This document shows positions 1-7,919 of a stretch of DNA of 64,000 nucleotides, piece by piece (the stretch's first letter is position 1; each line of letters starts with the position of its first letter). Source of the DNA: Bacteroidales bacterium UBA4772 (GTDB taxonomy: Bacteria > Bacteroidota > Bacteroidia > Bacteroidales > VadinHA17). The notes under the pieces were generated by a model, which saw nothing but the letters and a program-made list of their open reading frames with translations, ran no database searches and was not told where the DNA came from. Location of the stretch: assembly GCA_002403305.1 (NCBI GenBank), contig DHHM01000022.1, positions 152,340 through 216,339 of the forward strand, read 5' to 3'. A program made the position numbers and the translations under genes.

Positions 1-1002
1 CCGGCTGCCACCGTCACCTTCACGAACAACACCAATGCCGGCAACTGGAGCTGGCTCTGGGAGTTCGCTGACGGGAACACCTCGACGGAGACCTCGCCGG
101 TGTACACCTATGCTGCCCCTGGCGACTATGATGTCAGTCTGACGGTCAGCAACGGCATCTGTACAGAGTCGGTATCGCATACGGTGAGGATACTGCCCAC
201 GCCGCCGATAGCCGCCTTTGACTCGATACCGTCAGGCTGTATGCCGTGGAACATAGCTCCTGTCAATAATTCGCTCTATGCAACAGGCTATTACTGGGAC
301 TTTGGTGACGGGCACACCTCCAACGCCATGAACCCGAATTATACCTATGTGCAGCCGGGCACCTTCCAGATCACACTCACGGTGACCGGTCCGGGCGGAA
401 ACGACACCCATTCGCAGATAGTGCATGTCTATCCTTCGCCAAGGGCGTACTTCGACGTCTCACCGGCGAAGGTATATGTCAACGACGAGCAGGTGAGGCT
501 CTTCAACCTCACCGAGGGCGGTGACAGCTTCATCTGGGAGTTCGGTGACGGCGACACGTCGCATATACGCGATCCGTACCACAGGTACACCACCGAGGGT
601 ATCTATGACATCACGCTGCACGCATATTCGGCCAACGGCTGCTATGACACCTATACGAAGTCGCCGGCAGTGACTGTCGAGCCCTTCGGCGACCTGGTCT
701 TTGCATCAGTCTTCAAGCCCAGTCCTGACGGTCCGATAGAGATAGACGAGCTGCCCAACAGCGGTGACGCCATGGATATGTTCTTCTTCCCGCCGATCAG
801 GGAGACGGTGCTTGAGTACCATCTGCAGGTCTTCAACAGGTGGGGTACGCTGATATTCGAGACGTTTGACATCAACATACCGTGGAACGGCTACTACAAG
901 GGCCAGCTGTGTCAGCAGGGGGTCTATGTATGGCTTGTGGAGGGCAAGTATGCCAACGGCCGGCCGTTCAAGAAGGCTGGTGACATCACTCTGCTGCACT
1001 GA
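1..1002 (+). CDS. PKD-repeat surface protein with type-B T9SS sorting domain (5' truncated)
   Basis: The frame is open from the first base, so this is the C-terminal end of a larger secreted protein. At least three PKD-like modules can be read. Each has the W-x-F-(G/A)-D-G core followed by a Y-x-x-P-G-x-Y/F strand, at about 40-170, 210-400 and 445-640. The last 100 residues are a gliding-motility-associated C-terminal (CHU_C, type B) domain: a V/L-x-V-F-N-R-W-G strand, then a W-N-G turn, then G-V-Y-V-W, ending K-A-G-D-I-T-L-L-H. By family knowledge this domain sends proteins through the T9SS to the cell surface; the porP/gldKLMN genes lie about 49 kb away. A perfect hairpin follows 29 nt after the stop. 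The ligand or adhesion role is unknown. Confidence 0.9.
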   Translation, partial: PAATVTFTNNTNAGNWSWLWEFADGNTSTETSPVYTYAAPGDYDVSLTVSNGICTESVSHTVRILPTPPIAAFDSIPSGCMPWNIAPVNNSLYATGYYWDFGDGHTSNAMNPNYTYVQPGTFQITLTVTGPGGNDTHSQIVHVYPSPRAYFDVSPAKVYVNDEQVRLFNLTEGGDSFIWEFGDGDTSHIRDPYHRYTTEGIYDITLHAYSANGCYDTYTKSPAVTVEPFGDLVFASVFKPSPDGPIEIDELPNSGDAMDMFFFPPIRETVLEYHLQVFNRWGTLIFETFDINIPWNGYYKGQLCQQGVYVWLVEGKYANGRPFKKAGDITLLH

Positions 1003-1030
1003 TCACGGAAGCATACGGTCTACAGATAAG

Positions 1031-1060
1031 GAAGAGGCGCCCTCATTGGGGCGCCTCTTC
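1031..1060. terminator. Bidirectional hairpin terminator
   Basis: A perfect 12-bp GC-rich stem (1031-1042 with 1049-1060) closes a 6-nt loop. It lies between the rightward PKD gene (stop at 1002) and the leftward peptide gene (stop at 1067), so it can end both transcripts. The following U tract is poor on both strands. Confidence 0.7.
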
Positions 1061-1066
1061 TGTATC

Positions 1067-1249
1067 TTAACTGAACGGTTTGTCGGAGAAGGGAGAGGCG
1101 AAGGGACTGTCAGGCTCGCTCTCTGCACCCGACCGGCGCCGGGGAGGCGGGTTGGGAGGAGCCGAGGTCATCATGACAAGAGAGATGGAATTGTCAAGCT
1201 CGATGCGTATTACTTCCGGCCTGACATATCTTCTTCTCTTCCTGATCAT
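1067..1249 (-). CDS. 60-residue Bacteroidota peptide, candidate RiPP-like precursor
   Basis: This short gene starts M-I-R-K-R-R-R-Y-V-R-P-E, has a hydrophobic segment I-S-L-V-M-M at residues 22-27, then a Pro/Arg/Ser-rich tail ending S-P-F-S-D-K-P-F-S. From memory the design resembles a scattered family of short Bacteroidota proteins with Y-(V/I)-(K/R)-P-E at the front and a D-P/K-P-F end; their function is not established to my knowledge. An ATG 33 nt further upstream is in frame. However, a TATATTTG -7 promoter element (1270-1277) lies inside that extension, 20 nt before the chosen ATG, so the shorter start is preferred. The gene follows the beta-helix gene by 91 nt on the same strand and shares a terminator with the PKD gene. 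Its substrate role for the cassette at 4300-7553 and 13547-15377 is inference. Confidence 0.62.
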   Translation of the reverse strand: MIRKRRRYVRPEVIRIELDNSISLVMMTSAPPNPPPRRRSGAESEPDSPFASPFSDKPFS

Positions 1250-1269
1250 GGATTTTTTATATTGCGCAT

Positions 1270-1277
1270 CAAATATA
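1270..1277 (-). promoter_or_regulatory. Promoter -7 element (TATATTTG) of the 60-residue peptide gene
   Basis: Matches the Bacteroidota consensus TAnnTTTG. It ends 20 nt before the ATG at 1249 and argues against the longer upstream start. No clear -33 TTTG was identified. Confidence 0.5.
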
Positions 1278-1340
1278 GGCATTTGACAGAAATCCCCCGT
1301 AAAACATTTTTCAACCGGAAATGTTCGTTCCCGCTTTCAT

Positions 1341-4085
1341 TCAATCTCTTGTGAGGACGATCTTTTCCAGGTAACGTTTCCCGCCGGTCACAACCTCAAC
1401 GATAAGGAGGCCGCCCGCTGCCGAGGGGTAATATTCCTTCAGTTCGCCTGAATTGAAGCGTTCATCGTTGGCTGCGACTATCATCCTGCCGGTGATGTCA
1501 AAGATCCTGACCTTACCGCTGATGCCGTCCCACTCCGGTCCCTGCGGGAGCACGCAAACCTTGCCCGAGGCGCCGTAGATCCTGAGATCACTGACTACCG
1601 TTTCCGGCTCAACCGTCGGTGCTGACTTCTTCTCCGGTGCAATAACCGTCAGGGTGAACCTTTCGGAGTCTGTTCCCGGCACAGCGGAGAAGGTGTACTC
1701 CGAATATGCGATCAGGTCAACGCTCTTGCCGGCAAGGCGGTCAATAAGTTTGAACCTGTAATTGCCGGTTGCCTGCAGCTGGCTTCTCCTGATCGTAAAG
1801 GTTCCTCCCTCCGGTATCACTACCGTCAGCGGGATAGAGATCGTCTTCTCAGGCCAGGGGATGGAGTTGATAGAGTAGTTTTCTCCGCCCATGACTGAGT
1901 ATATTTTTGGATTTTTGACAACAGGATTAAATATCTTTCCTGCATCGAAGCCGTGGTCAAAGTTCATTGTTGCCGAGGGCTCAAACCTGATTACCATCTC
2001 GTCCTGCGACGACGGTGAGGCCATGGTGAGTCTCAGCAGGGGTATCTGTCCGGAGGACTTGAATCTCGGGGTGGCATTGTGTTCACGGGCGCTGGCGGGT
2101 ATGTTGAGCCAGGTGCCTGTGCCGCGTGTCTTCACGAAGAAGCCCTGCATCGGCGGCAGGTGTGCCGTGCCTCCGTTGGTGCCGACGCCGTTGACGTATG
2201 ATGCCTCGCCGGTCTCGGTGCGGATGTAGTAGGCATCCCTGACGTTGCTGTCGGAGAAGGTGACCGCATCCCAGTTGATGCCGCAGGTGAGGGAGTTACC
2301 CAGCAGCGAATAGCCATAGAGAGAGGTGTCGCCGCCCGAGCCGCTGAACGGAAGGTTTATCTGCCCGATGGATGTTACAAGCGATTTAAGGTTGCTGTAG
2401 GTCATCGTAGCATCTTCGAAGACGAAGACATTGTATCCTTTCCTTACCTCCAGGTTACTGAAAGGTGTTGTGCCGTCATAGCCGTCGTGCCACTGCCACC
2501 CTTCGGCCACGCTGGTGACCACCTTGCTCTCGTCGTAGCTAAGCAGGTTCTCCGGCTCTATGTCGGTGAAAACTGTCTTGGAGACGGTGGCGGGGGAGGC
2601 TATATAGTGCCATCTGTCAATCTCGGGCGGGGCGCTCTTGAGGAAGAGTTCCACATTGAGGTTGCCCGCGGCTCCCGAGTAGCTGTCAGTTATCACTGAC
2701 GCCATGGCGGTCTCTGTTGCCCGCAGTTCAATGGTTCCGTTGTTTGTCAGTGAGGCGAAGGTCACCCTGGCCCCGGCTTCGACGATCATCTCCAGGCCGG
2801 CATTCAGTGTGAAGGAGGGACCGGGAACAGCCACAGGGTAGGTTGCCAGTCCTGCAGGGATGACAACGTTTCTGTTACCAGGAGGGAAGGCTCCCTCCCA
2901 GTTCTTGGGATGCGTCCATGAGTTACTGAGCTTGCCGTTCCAGCGGCTGTATATCATCTCATAGGCACCCCTGTCGGGAATATGGATGCGTGATGCCCTG
3001 ACGATGTCACGGTCCGGGATGGTGATGCCCGGATATGTTTCAGCTCCGCTGTCACGCAAGACAGAAGTATATGCAATGTTGAAGTCGCCTCCGGAGGGGT
3101 TGATGAAGTTGGGTCCGTCAGCGGCACTGTTAACGCTGCTGAGAGTGAGGTTGCCGGCAAATGTTGCACCCTCGATGGCATTGTATTCCAGCACGGACGA
3201 CGGTGTACCGCTCAGCCCTACGTGGTTTGATCCGCCCCAGATAACATTGTTGACAACGATGGCTCCCGGTGAGTCCTCAAGATAGAGTGATGTTCCGTCG
3301 CTCACGGGCGAGGAGCTGTTCACAATGGTCGAGTTCACTATTTTGGGTGCTGCGGCGATGGATGCCACAGTTCCTCCCTTGAGGGTCAGGGATGCGGAAC
3401 TGTTGCCGTTGAAGAGGGAGTTCTCGATCAGCGGGGCTGAGCCTGCATCGGTATAGATGGCGCCTCCCTGTTTAAGAGCGTTGTTATTCAGAAAGGTACA
3501 TGCCGAGATGGAGGGTGTGGCGCCGTTGACGACAGCTATGGCTCCGCCTTTTTCAGCAACGCAGTTGCGGAAGGTGGAGTTTGTGACAGTAACTGCTGAC
3601 GATGCAATTTGCACTCCTCCTCCGATCAGTCCCCACTTGAAAAAATCTTTCCTGCCGTTCTCAACAGTACAGTAGATCAGCTGGCTGGCGCCGGAGGAGT
3701 TGATGTTGATGTTGCCCCAGTATTCGCCAGACTCACCGTTGATGCCGTCGAGGTCGGTGTCACATGAAAAGAGGATCGGACTCAACTTTGTTCCGACTGC
3801 CAGTATCTGGCCGGTGCCGGTTACAAAAATGGATGCCCTGTTCTGGACAGCTATGAGCTTTGCTCCGGCGCTGACCGTAAGAGTCTCATTGTCAACGTAG
3901 AGGTTCCCGTTGAAGTACTTCGTGCCGGAGATGGTGAGATTACCCGACAGGAAACCGCTGTACGGATTTGCCATGGAACCGTCGCCCAGCAGCTGGCCCG
4001 ACAACGGCAATACTGACAGTAATGACATGCAGGCGAACAGAAAGCTCACCTTAATGCCAAGCCTTTGGTGTTGTGTTATATTCAT
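1341..4085 (-). CDS. Secreted parallel beta-helix protein with type-A T9SS sorting domain
   Basis: About 914 residues from the ATG at 4085. The start is chosen because a signal peptide follows it (hydrophobic core L-F-A-C-M-S-L-L-S-V-L-P-L, cleavage near S-G-Q). An in-frame ATG 54 nt upstream would bury that signal. The first 370 residues contain repeated short strands with N-S-T, N-N-N and G-G-A-I turns, typical of right-handed beta-helix or polymorphic-outer-membrane-protein repeats. The middle is beta-rich. The last 80 residues are a Por-secretion type A domain (I-F-D-I-T-G-R near the middle, final strand Y-L-E-K-I-V-L). It should be exported by Sec, then by T9SS, and anchored or released at the surface. 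Ligand or enzyme activity is not evident. A TACTTTTG element sits 51 nt upstream. Confidence 0.85.
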   Translation of the reverse strand: MNITQHQRLGIKVSFLFACMSLLSVLPLSGQLLGDGSMANPYSGFLSGNLTISGTKYFNGNLYVDNETLTVSAGAKLIAVQNRASIFVTGTGQILAVGTKLSPILFSCDTDLDGINGESGEYWGNININSSGASQLIYCTVENGRKDFFKWGLIGGGVQIASSAVTVTNSTFRNCVAEKGGAIAVVNGATPSISACTFLNNNALKQGGAIYTDAGSAPLIENSLFNGNSSASLTLKGGTVASIAAAPKIVNSTIVNSSSPVSDGTSLYLEDSPGAIVVNNVIWGGSNHVGLSGTPSSVLEYNAIEGATFAGNLTLSSVNSAADGPNFINPSGGDFNIAYTSVLRDSGAETYPGITIPDRDIVRASRIHIPDRGAYEMIYSRWNGKLSNSWTHPKNWEGAFPPGNRNVVIPAGLATYPVAVPGPSFTLNAGLEMIVEAGARVTFASLTNNGTIELRATETAMASVITDSYSGAAGNLNVELFLKSAPPEIDRWHYIASPATVSKTVFTDIEPENLLSYDESKVVTSVAEGWQWHDGYDGTTPFSNLEVRKGYNVFVFEDATMTYSNLKSLVTSIGQINLPFSGSGGDTSLYGYSLLGNSLTCGINWDAVTFSDSNVRDAYYIRTETGEASYVNGVGTNGGTAHLPPMQGFFVKTRGTGTWLNIPASAREHNATPRFKSSGQIPLLRLTMASPSSQDEMVIRFEPSATMNFDHGFDAGKIFNPVVKNPKIYSVMGGENYSINSIPWPEKTISIPLTVVIPEGGTFTIRRSQLQATGNYRFKLIDRLAGKSVDLIAYSEYTFSAVPGTDSERFTLTVIAPEKKSAPTVEPETVVSDLRIYGASGKVCVLPQGPEWDGISGKVRIFDITGRMIVAANDERFNSGELKEYYPSAAGGLLIVEVVTGGKRYLEKIVLTRD

Positions 4086-4136
4086 CCCTAAATAGATAGC
4101 CCTTTCTTGTTTAACTGACAGAAGCTGTAATTGTTT

Positions 4137-4144
4137 CAAAAGTA
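4137..4144 (-). promoter_or_regulatory. Promoter -7 element (TACTTTTG) of the beta-helix gene
   Basis: Exact TAnnTTTG match on the minus strand, 51 nt before the ATG at 4085. This leaves an untranslated leader of about 45 nt. Confidence 0.5.
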
Positions 4145-4265
4145 AGAAAAGTCATGGTACCCTAAACAGGAATGTTGTGTTAATAACCTGTTAGATATTA
4201 ACGATGCAGGTCGGCACCTATCATTTTTCTTCGGAAAAACGGGCAGTTGCGACTGAGAACCGGGT

Positions 4266-4282
4266 GTTTTTATTTAAGTTTG
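4266..4282 (+). promoter_or_regulatory. Promoter-like element shared with the PqqD operon
   Basis: Reads GTTTTTATTTAAGTTTG and ends in the -7 match TAAGTTTG. It lies exactly 17 nt before the ATG at 4300. An element matching it at 15 of 17 positions lies exactly 17 nt before the PqqD-like start at 13547, which suggests co-expression of the two gene pairs. The short spacing implies a leader of about 10 nt. Confidence 0.55.
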
Positions 4283-4299
4283 TGAATATCACTGACAAT

Positions 4300-6144
4300 A
4301 TGGTACAGCAGCGGAAGATCATATCACGGGCACTCAGGATGCTTATGAAAAGCTCCTGGAAGGAGACGGCAGTGAGTCTTATGATATTGACGGTGAGATC
4401 ATTTCTTCCGCTGGTGGGGGTTTTGCTGATCAGGTATTATGTAGACAGGATTACCGGTGTGACTGACGGGAGCGATTTGCCGGTACTCAATGCAATGACA
4501 GGACTGATAGCTGCCATGGCGGCGACCCTTCTTGCCGATGACCTTCTCGCCTCTGCCGGGTCGTGGTTCACCAGGAAGCAGTCGGTCCGTGTTGAGGGGC
4601 ATATCTCATCCCTGATTCACCGTCATGCCACAGGCATGGGACTGAGGTTCTTCGAGGACCCGGCGTTCCATGACGGTATGTCGCGTGCTGCCAGGGACAT
4701 CTCCTGGAGGCCGGCGGCGATGGTGGCGGACATGGTTATGCTTGTACGTGGAGTGATATCATTCATTGCCATGGGTTATGTTCTCAGGACCTTTGGCATC
4801 ATTCCGCTGGCGGTGCTTGCACTGCTCTTTCTGCCTCTTCTGTGGATCAGGTACAGGAACTCTTCACGCCTGTACAAGGCTCGTAAGGATGTCACTCCGC
4901 TGACGAGGCAGGCGGCATATTTCAGCTGGCTGCTGACAGGCGAGAAGCCTGCCCGTGAGGTTAAGCTATTCGGGCTGGGCGATTACTTTGAGAGGCTGTT
5001 CCGCAATAACTTCGACGGTTCAAAGGGACCGGAGCTGAAGGCTGTCAGGAAGAACACCCTACTCGAGAGTGCCGCTTCCCTGGTGAAGGTCGCTGCCTTT
5101 GCAGGCATACTGGTATATGCCAGTGGTGCTTTCGTGCGGTCAGAGATCACTGCCGGCGAGCTGGCGATGTACATGGTGGCCTTCAGGCAGGCGCTGGTAT
5201 ATCTCCGTGATGCGGTATCGGGATATGCAGGGCTGGCGGAGAACAGGCTCTTCCTGCACGATCTCTTCAGCTTCCTTGACATGAAGGGCGATATGGGTGG
5301 CGAGGCGATGCCGCCGGAATCATCAGACTTCGGCGAAATCGTGGCAGAGAATGTCACCTTCACCTATCCCGGTGCGAAGGAGCCGGCGGTGGCAGGAGTT
5401 AACCTGAAGATCAGCAGGGGCGAGAAGATTGCCGTAGTAGGACCCAACGGGTCGGGCAAGACCACCCTGGTGAAGCTGCTCTGCAGGCTCTATGACCCTG
5501 ACAGTGGCAGCATACAGCTCAACGGAATTGACATAACTAAAATGGATCCGGCCGGTTACCGGAGGCTCTTCTCAGTTGTATTTCAGAATTTCATGCTCTA
5601 TTTTCTCAGCGCCGGAGAGAACATACGCCTCTCGTCGGATGAGAGGCGCAGCGATGAAGGCCTCAGGAGTGCCGATAGTAGAGGGGATGATCGCATCAGT
5701 GATGAAAGCCTGAGGGATGATCAGAGGGTAAAGGAAGCAGCTGCCAGGGCCGGCATAGCCTCTCTGCTTGAGAGCATGCCGGAGGGCTATGACACCATGC
5801 TCGGCCATCATACCGAGGGCGGTCGTGAGATGAGCTGGGGTGAATGGCAGAAGATAGCCATAGCACGGGCGCTCTACCGCCAGGCCCCGGTGCTGATACT
5901 TGATGAGCCCTCCTCTTCGCTTGATGCCGACTCGGAGTATGAGATATTCTCTGACCTGGGCCGTATCACTGACGGCAGGAGCTGCATCTTCATCAGCCAC
6001 AGGCTCTCCAACGTGAGGGAGGCGGACCGCATCATCGTGCTCGACCGCGGCCGCATCGCTGAGAGCGGCACGCACGATGAGCTGATGGCTGCCCGCGGCA
6101 GGTATCATGAGATGTACAGCCGGCAGAAATCGATGTACCGATGA
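4300..6144 (+). CDS. ABC transporter, fused membrane and ATPase domains (peptide or lipid exporter type)
   Basis: About 614 residues: a six-helix exporter membrane domain (residues 1-330) and a nucleotide-binding domain (345-610). Walker A is G-P-N-G-S-G-K-T-T with Lys387; Walker B is V-L-I-L-D-E-P, followed by the D-loop S-L-D. The signature reads M-S-W-G-E-W-Q instead of L-S-G-G-Q, so Trp replaces the usual first Gly. There is no N-terminal C39 peptidase domain, so any leader would have to be cleaved by another protein. A 16-residue in-frame duplication rich in Arg, Asp and Ser (449-464, repeated after it) lengthens the loop before the signature. The stop overlaps the start of the next gene by ATGA, so the two are translationally coupled. 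The start at 4300 is preferred over an in-frame ATG at 4204 because the promoter-like element lies between them. The substrate is unknown; the context suggests a modified peptide. Confidence 0.85.
   Translation: MVQQRKIISRALRMLMKSSWKETAVSLMILTVRSFLPLVGVLLIRYYVDRITGVTDGSDLPVLNAMTGLIAAMAATLLADDLLASAGSWFTRKQSVRVEGHISSLIHRHATGMGLRFFEDPAFHDGMSRAARDISWRPAAMVADMVMLVRGVISFIAMGYVLRTFGIIPLAVLALLFLPLLWIRYRNSSRLYKARKDVTPLTRQAAYFSWLLTGEKPAREVKLFGLGDYFERLFRNNFDGSKGPELKAVRKNTLLESAASLVKVAAFAGILVYASGAFVRSEITAGELAMYMVAFRQALVYLRDAVSGYAGLAENRLFLHDLFSFLDMKGDMGGEAMPPESSDFGEIVAENVTFTYPGAKEPAVAGVNLKISRGEKIAVVGPNGSGKTTLVKLLCRLYDPDSGSIQLNGIDITKMDPAGYRRLFSVVFQNFMLYFLSAGENIRLSSDERRSDEGLRSADSRGDDRISDESLRDDQRVKEAAARAGIASLLESMPEGYDTMLGHHTEGGREMSWGEWQKIAIARALYRQAPVLILDEPSSSLDADSEYEIFSDLGRITDGRSCIFISHRLSNVREADRIIVLDRGRIAESGTHDELMAARGRYHEMYSRQKSMYR
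5644..5730 (+). repeat. In-frame 48-bp tandem duplication inside the ABC ATPase domain
   Basis: Two imperfect copies encode R-R-S-D-E-G-L-R and R-I-S-D-E-S-L-R, followed by Asp/Arg-rich residues. They start at 5644 and 5692 and lie in the loop between the Q-loop region and the signature. Confidence 0.6.
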
Positions 6145-7553
6145 CCGCACCGGCTGCAGGCAAGGACAGGGGAATATCCCTGCTGCTCCTGCTCTGCAGG
6201 AGCAGCTTCACTGACGATGAGCGGCAGCGTGCCGCCGCGGAGGCAGGCTCGTTGCAAGAGTGGAACCGTTTTACCGACCTTTTGGTGCGTCACGGGGTGG
6301 CAGCCCTGGTATGGCAGAGCCTGAGCGACCTGTCGCTGGCGGCGCTGGTGCCGGAGACGGAACGGACCATCCTGGAAGGGTCAAGGCTCAGGTCTGTTGC
6401 CCGGGTGGCATACATCACATCCGTTGCCGCGGAGGTTGCACAGACCCTGGAGAAGGAGGGTATCAGGGTCGTGCTGCTCAAGGGGCTGGCACTGGAACAC
6501 CAGGTTTACGGTGCCAGGGGCCTGAGGCAGATGAGTGACGCTGACCTGCTGGTATCTCCCCGCGATGCGCTGAGAGCCAGGGATATACTCATTAGGGCAG
6601 GCTTCGTTTCAAATTCACTGAAGTCACGACTCTACAGGCATATAATACTCGATATCGGCAACCATCTTCCGGAGCTGCACCGCGGAGGGATATCCGTCGA
6701 TCTTCACCACAGGCTCTTTGGCAGGGAGGGGACGGAGCTGGTGGCCAGGGCCATGGAAAATGCAGAGGTGATAGATGCCGGAGGGCAGTCGCTGTTCGTC
6801 CTTCCCCCGCTGACAGCCTTCCTGGGGCTGGTCAGTCATATCGGCAAACATGAGATCAAGGGCGAGTTTCAGCTGAGGCTCTATATAGACATATACCTGC
6901 TTCTCAGAAAGTACCATAGCGAGATCATCAGTGAGAACCTTCCGGCTGCTGCCGCAGAGGCAGGAATAGAAAAGGAGACCAGGGATGTGCTGACCCTCAT
7001 GGATAGGGTATGGGGCCTGACAGTTACCGCAGAGTCCGGTATTGCGGCAGAGGAAGGGGATGCATTGACCCTTACGAAGAAGTCATGGGGCCTGACGGTA
7101 CCCGGAGAAGCCGGTATGGCAACAAAGAGGGATGCTGCACCTACCCTCGCAGAGAGGGCTCCGGGTCTGACAGAGTCTGTGGAGAGCGGTATGGTGCCGG
7201 AGACGGGTGGTGCACCTACCGTAGCAGGGAGGAAATATGGGCTGCCGCGATCTTCCGGGATAAACCGTTTCGAGGAGCAGCAGCTTGTCGATGCCTTCCT
7301 GTCAAAGATCAGGCAGCCCTGGTCAGTGCCATCGCTCAGCCAGCGTGAGTTCTTCCTGAGGAACCTGCAGTCGTTTGACAGTCGGTGGAAGAGAATCATC
7401 TTCATTACGGGCGATCTGTTCCCCTCTGTTGAGTTTATGAAGCGCCGGTACGGATGCCGCACAGGGCTGAAGACCCTCCTGTTTTACCCCCACAGACTCG
7501 GTAAACTGTTATGGGTTTTAGATCTGAAAAGGGGTGGTTATCAGGACGACTGA
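6141..7553 (+). CDS. Nucleotidyltransferase-family protein (NTP_transf_5 type)
   Basis: 470 residues. The motif V-L-L-K-G (111-115), followed by L-R-Q-M-S-D-A-D-L-L-V (128-138), matches the uncharacterised nucleotidyltransferase family PF14907; Asp133 and Asp135 would bind the metal. Members are recurrent neighbours of PqqD-like, HPr-kinase-like and ABC genes in peptide clusters, for example the nucleotidyltransferase in the paeninodin lasso cluster; what they transfer is unknown. The gene overlaps the ABC exporter by 4 nt. Between residues 282 and 374 it contains more than three imperfect 25-residue tandem repeats, each around a G-L-T or G-L-P core. These look like a recent expansion rather than part of the fold. 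The C-terminal region, 375-470, resumes a helical, basic sequence. Confidence 0.75.
   Translation: MTAPAAGKDRGISLLLLLCRSSFTDDERQRAAAEAGSLQEWNRFTDLLVRHGVAALVWQSLSDLSLAALVPETERTILEGSRLRSVARVAYITSVAAEVAQTLEKEGIRVVLLKGLALEHQVYGARGLRQMSDADLLVSPRDALRARDILIRAGFVSNSLKSRLYRHIILDIGNHLPELHRGGISVDLHHRLFGREGTELVARAMENAEVIDAGGQSLFVLPPLTAFLGLVSHIGKHEIKGEFQLRLYIDIYLLLRKYHSEIISENLPAAAAEAGIEKETRDVLTLMDRVWGLTVTAESGIAAEEGDALTLTKKSWGLTVPGEAGMATKRDAAPTLAERAPGLTESVESGMVPETGGAPTVAGRKYGLPRSSGINRFEEQQLVDAFLSKIRQPWSVPSLSQREFFLRNLQSFDSRWKRIIFITGDLFPSVEFMKRRYGCRTGLKTLLFYPHRLGKLLWVLDLKRGGYQDD
6984..7262 (+). repeat. 75-bp in-frame tandem repeat inside the nucleotidyltransferase gene
   Basis: Copies start at 6984, 7059, 7134 and 7209 (the last is partial). 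Each encodes 25 residues with the pattern (A/V)-(L/P)-T-(L/V), then G-L, then S/A-G-(I/M). The copies have diverged, so the expansion is not brand new, but its period is exact. Confidence 0.85.
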
Positions 7554-7679
7554 CACAAAAACAAAAATTTTACTAAATAATGTGAATTTTTCTTGACAGA
7601 TAAGAAAATTATTTCTTATTTTTACTTTAGTCAAATTTTGAATTTTAGTCAGTGTCTTATTGGGGCTTTTATTTTAGGT

Positions 7680-7825
7680 GAGGATTAAAACGCGGCAAAT
7701 GGAAACTACTGGTCTGAAGTCAACTTTCGCATAACGGTTAATCGGGCAAAACGGCGCTTCATAAGCAAGTCTCGCTGCATGGATCGTCGCTTCTGACGAG
7801 AGACGCTGCTCTCCTCGTCGCGACC
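7680..7825 (+). ncRNA. Possible structured RNA in the 366-nt gap before cysS
   Basis: The gap 7554-7919 holds no convincing open frame. Its first 120 nt are AT-rich and featureless. From about 7680 the composition changes to GC-rich. A bulged 11-bp stem forms from 7786-7800 and 7814-7824 (GTCGC and GACGAG arms, 4-nt bulge), with a competing arm at 7769-7773 pairing with 7800-7804. A strong terminator follows at once. This could be a small RNA or only the 3' untranslated region of the exporter operon. It does not match tmRNA, SRP RNA, RNase P RNA or tRNA as I know them. Confidence 0.3.
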
Positions 7826-7857
7826 CTGCCCCGGGCCCTATCGCCCGGGGCAGTTTT
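7826..7857 (+). terminator. Strong intrinsic terminator
   Basis: A perfect 10-bp GC stem (7826-7835 with 7844-7853), 8-nt loop, followed directly by TTTT. It ends transcription from the left before the cysS promoter. Confidence 0.85.
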
Positions 7858-7894
7858 ATGGCACCCCTTTTCGGCGCCGTTACTCCAAAAGCAT

Positions 7895-7902
7895 TACTTT
7901 TG
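7895..7902 (+). promoter_or_regulatory. Promoter -7 element (TACTTTTG) of cysS
   Basis: Exact TAnnTTTG match 17 nt before the cysS ATG and just downstream of the terminator. Confidence 0.6.
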
Positions 7903-7919
7903 CATAAAGAGCCGATCTG

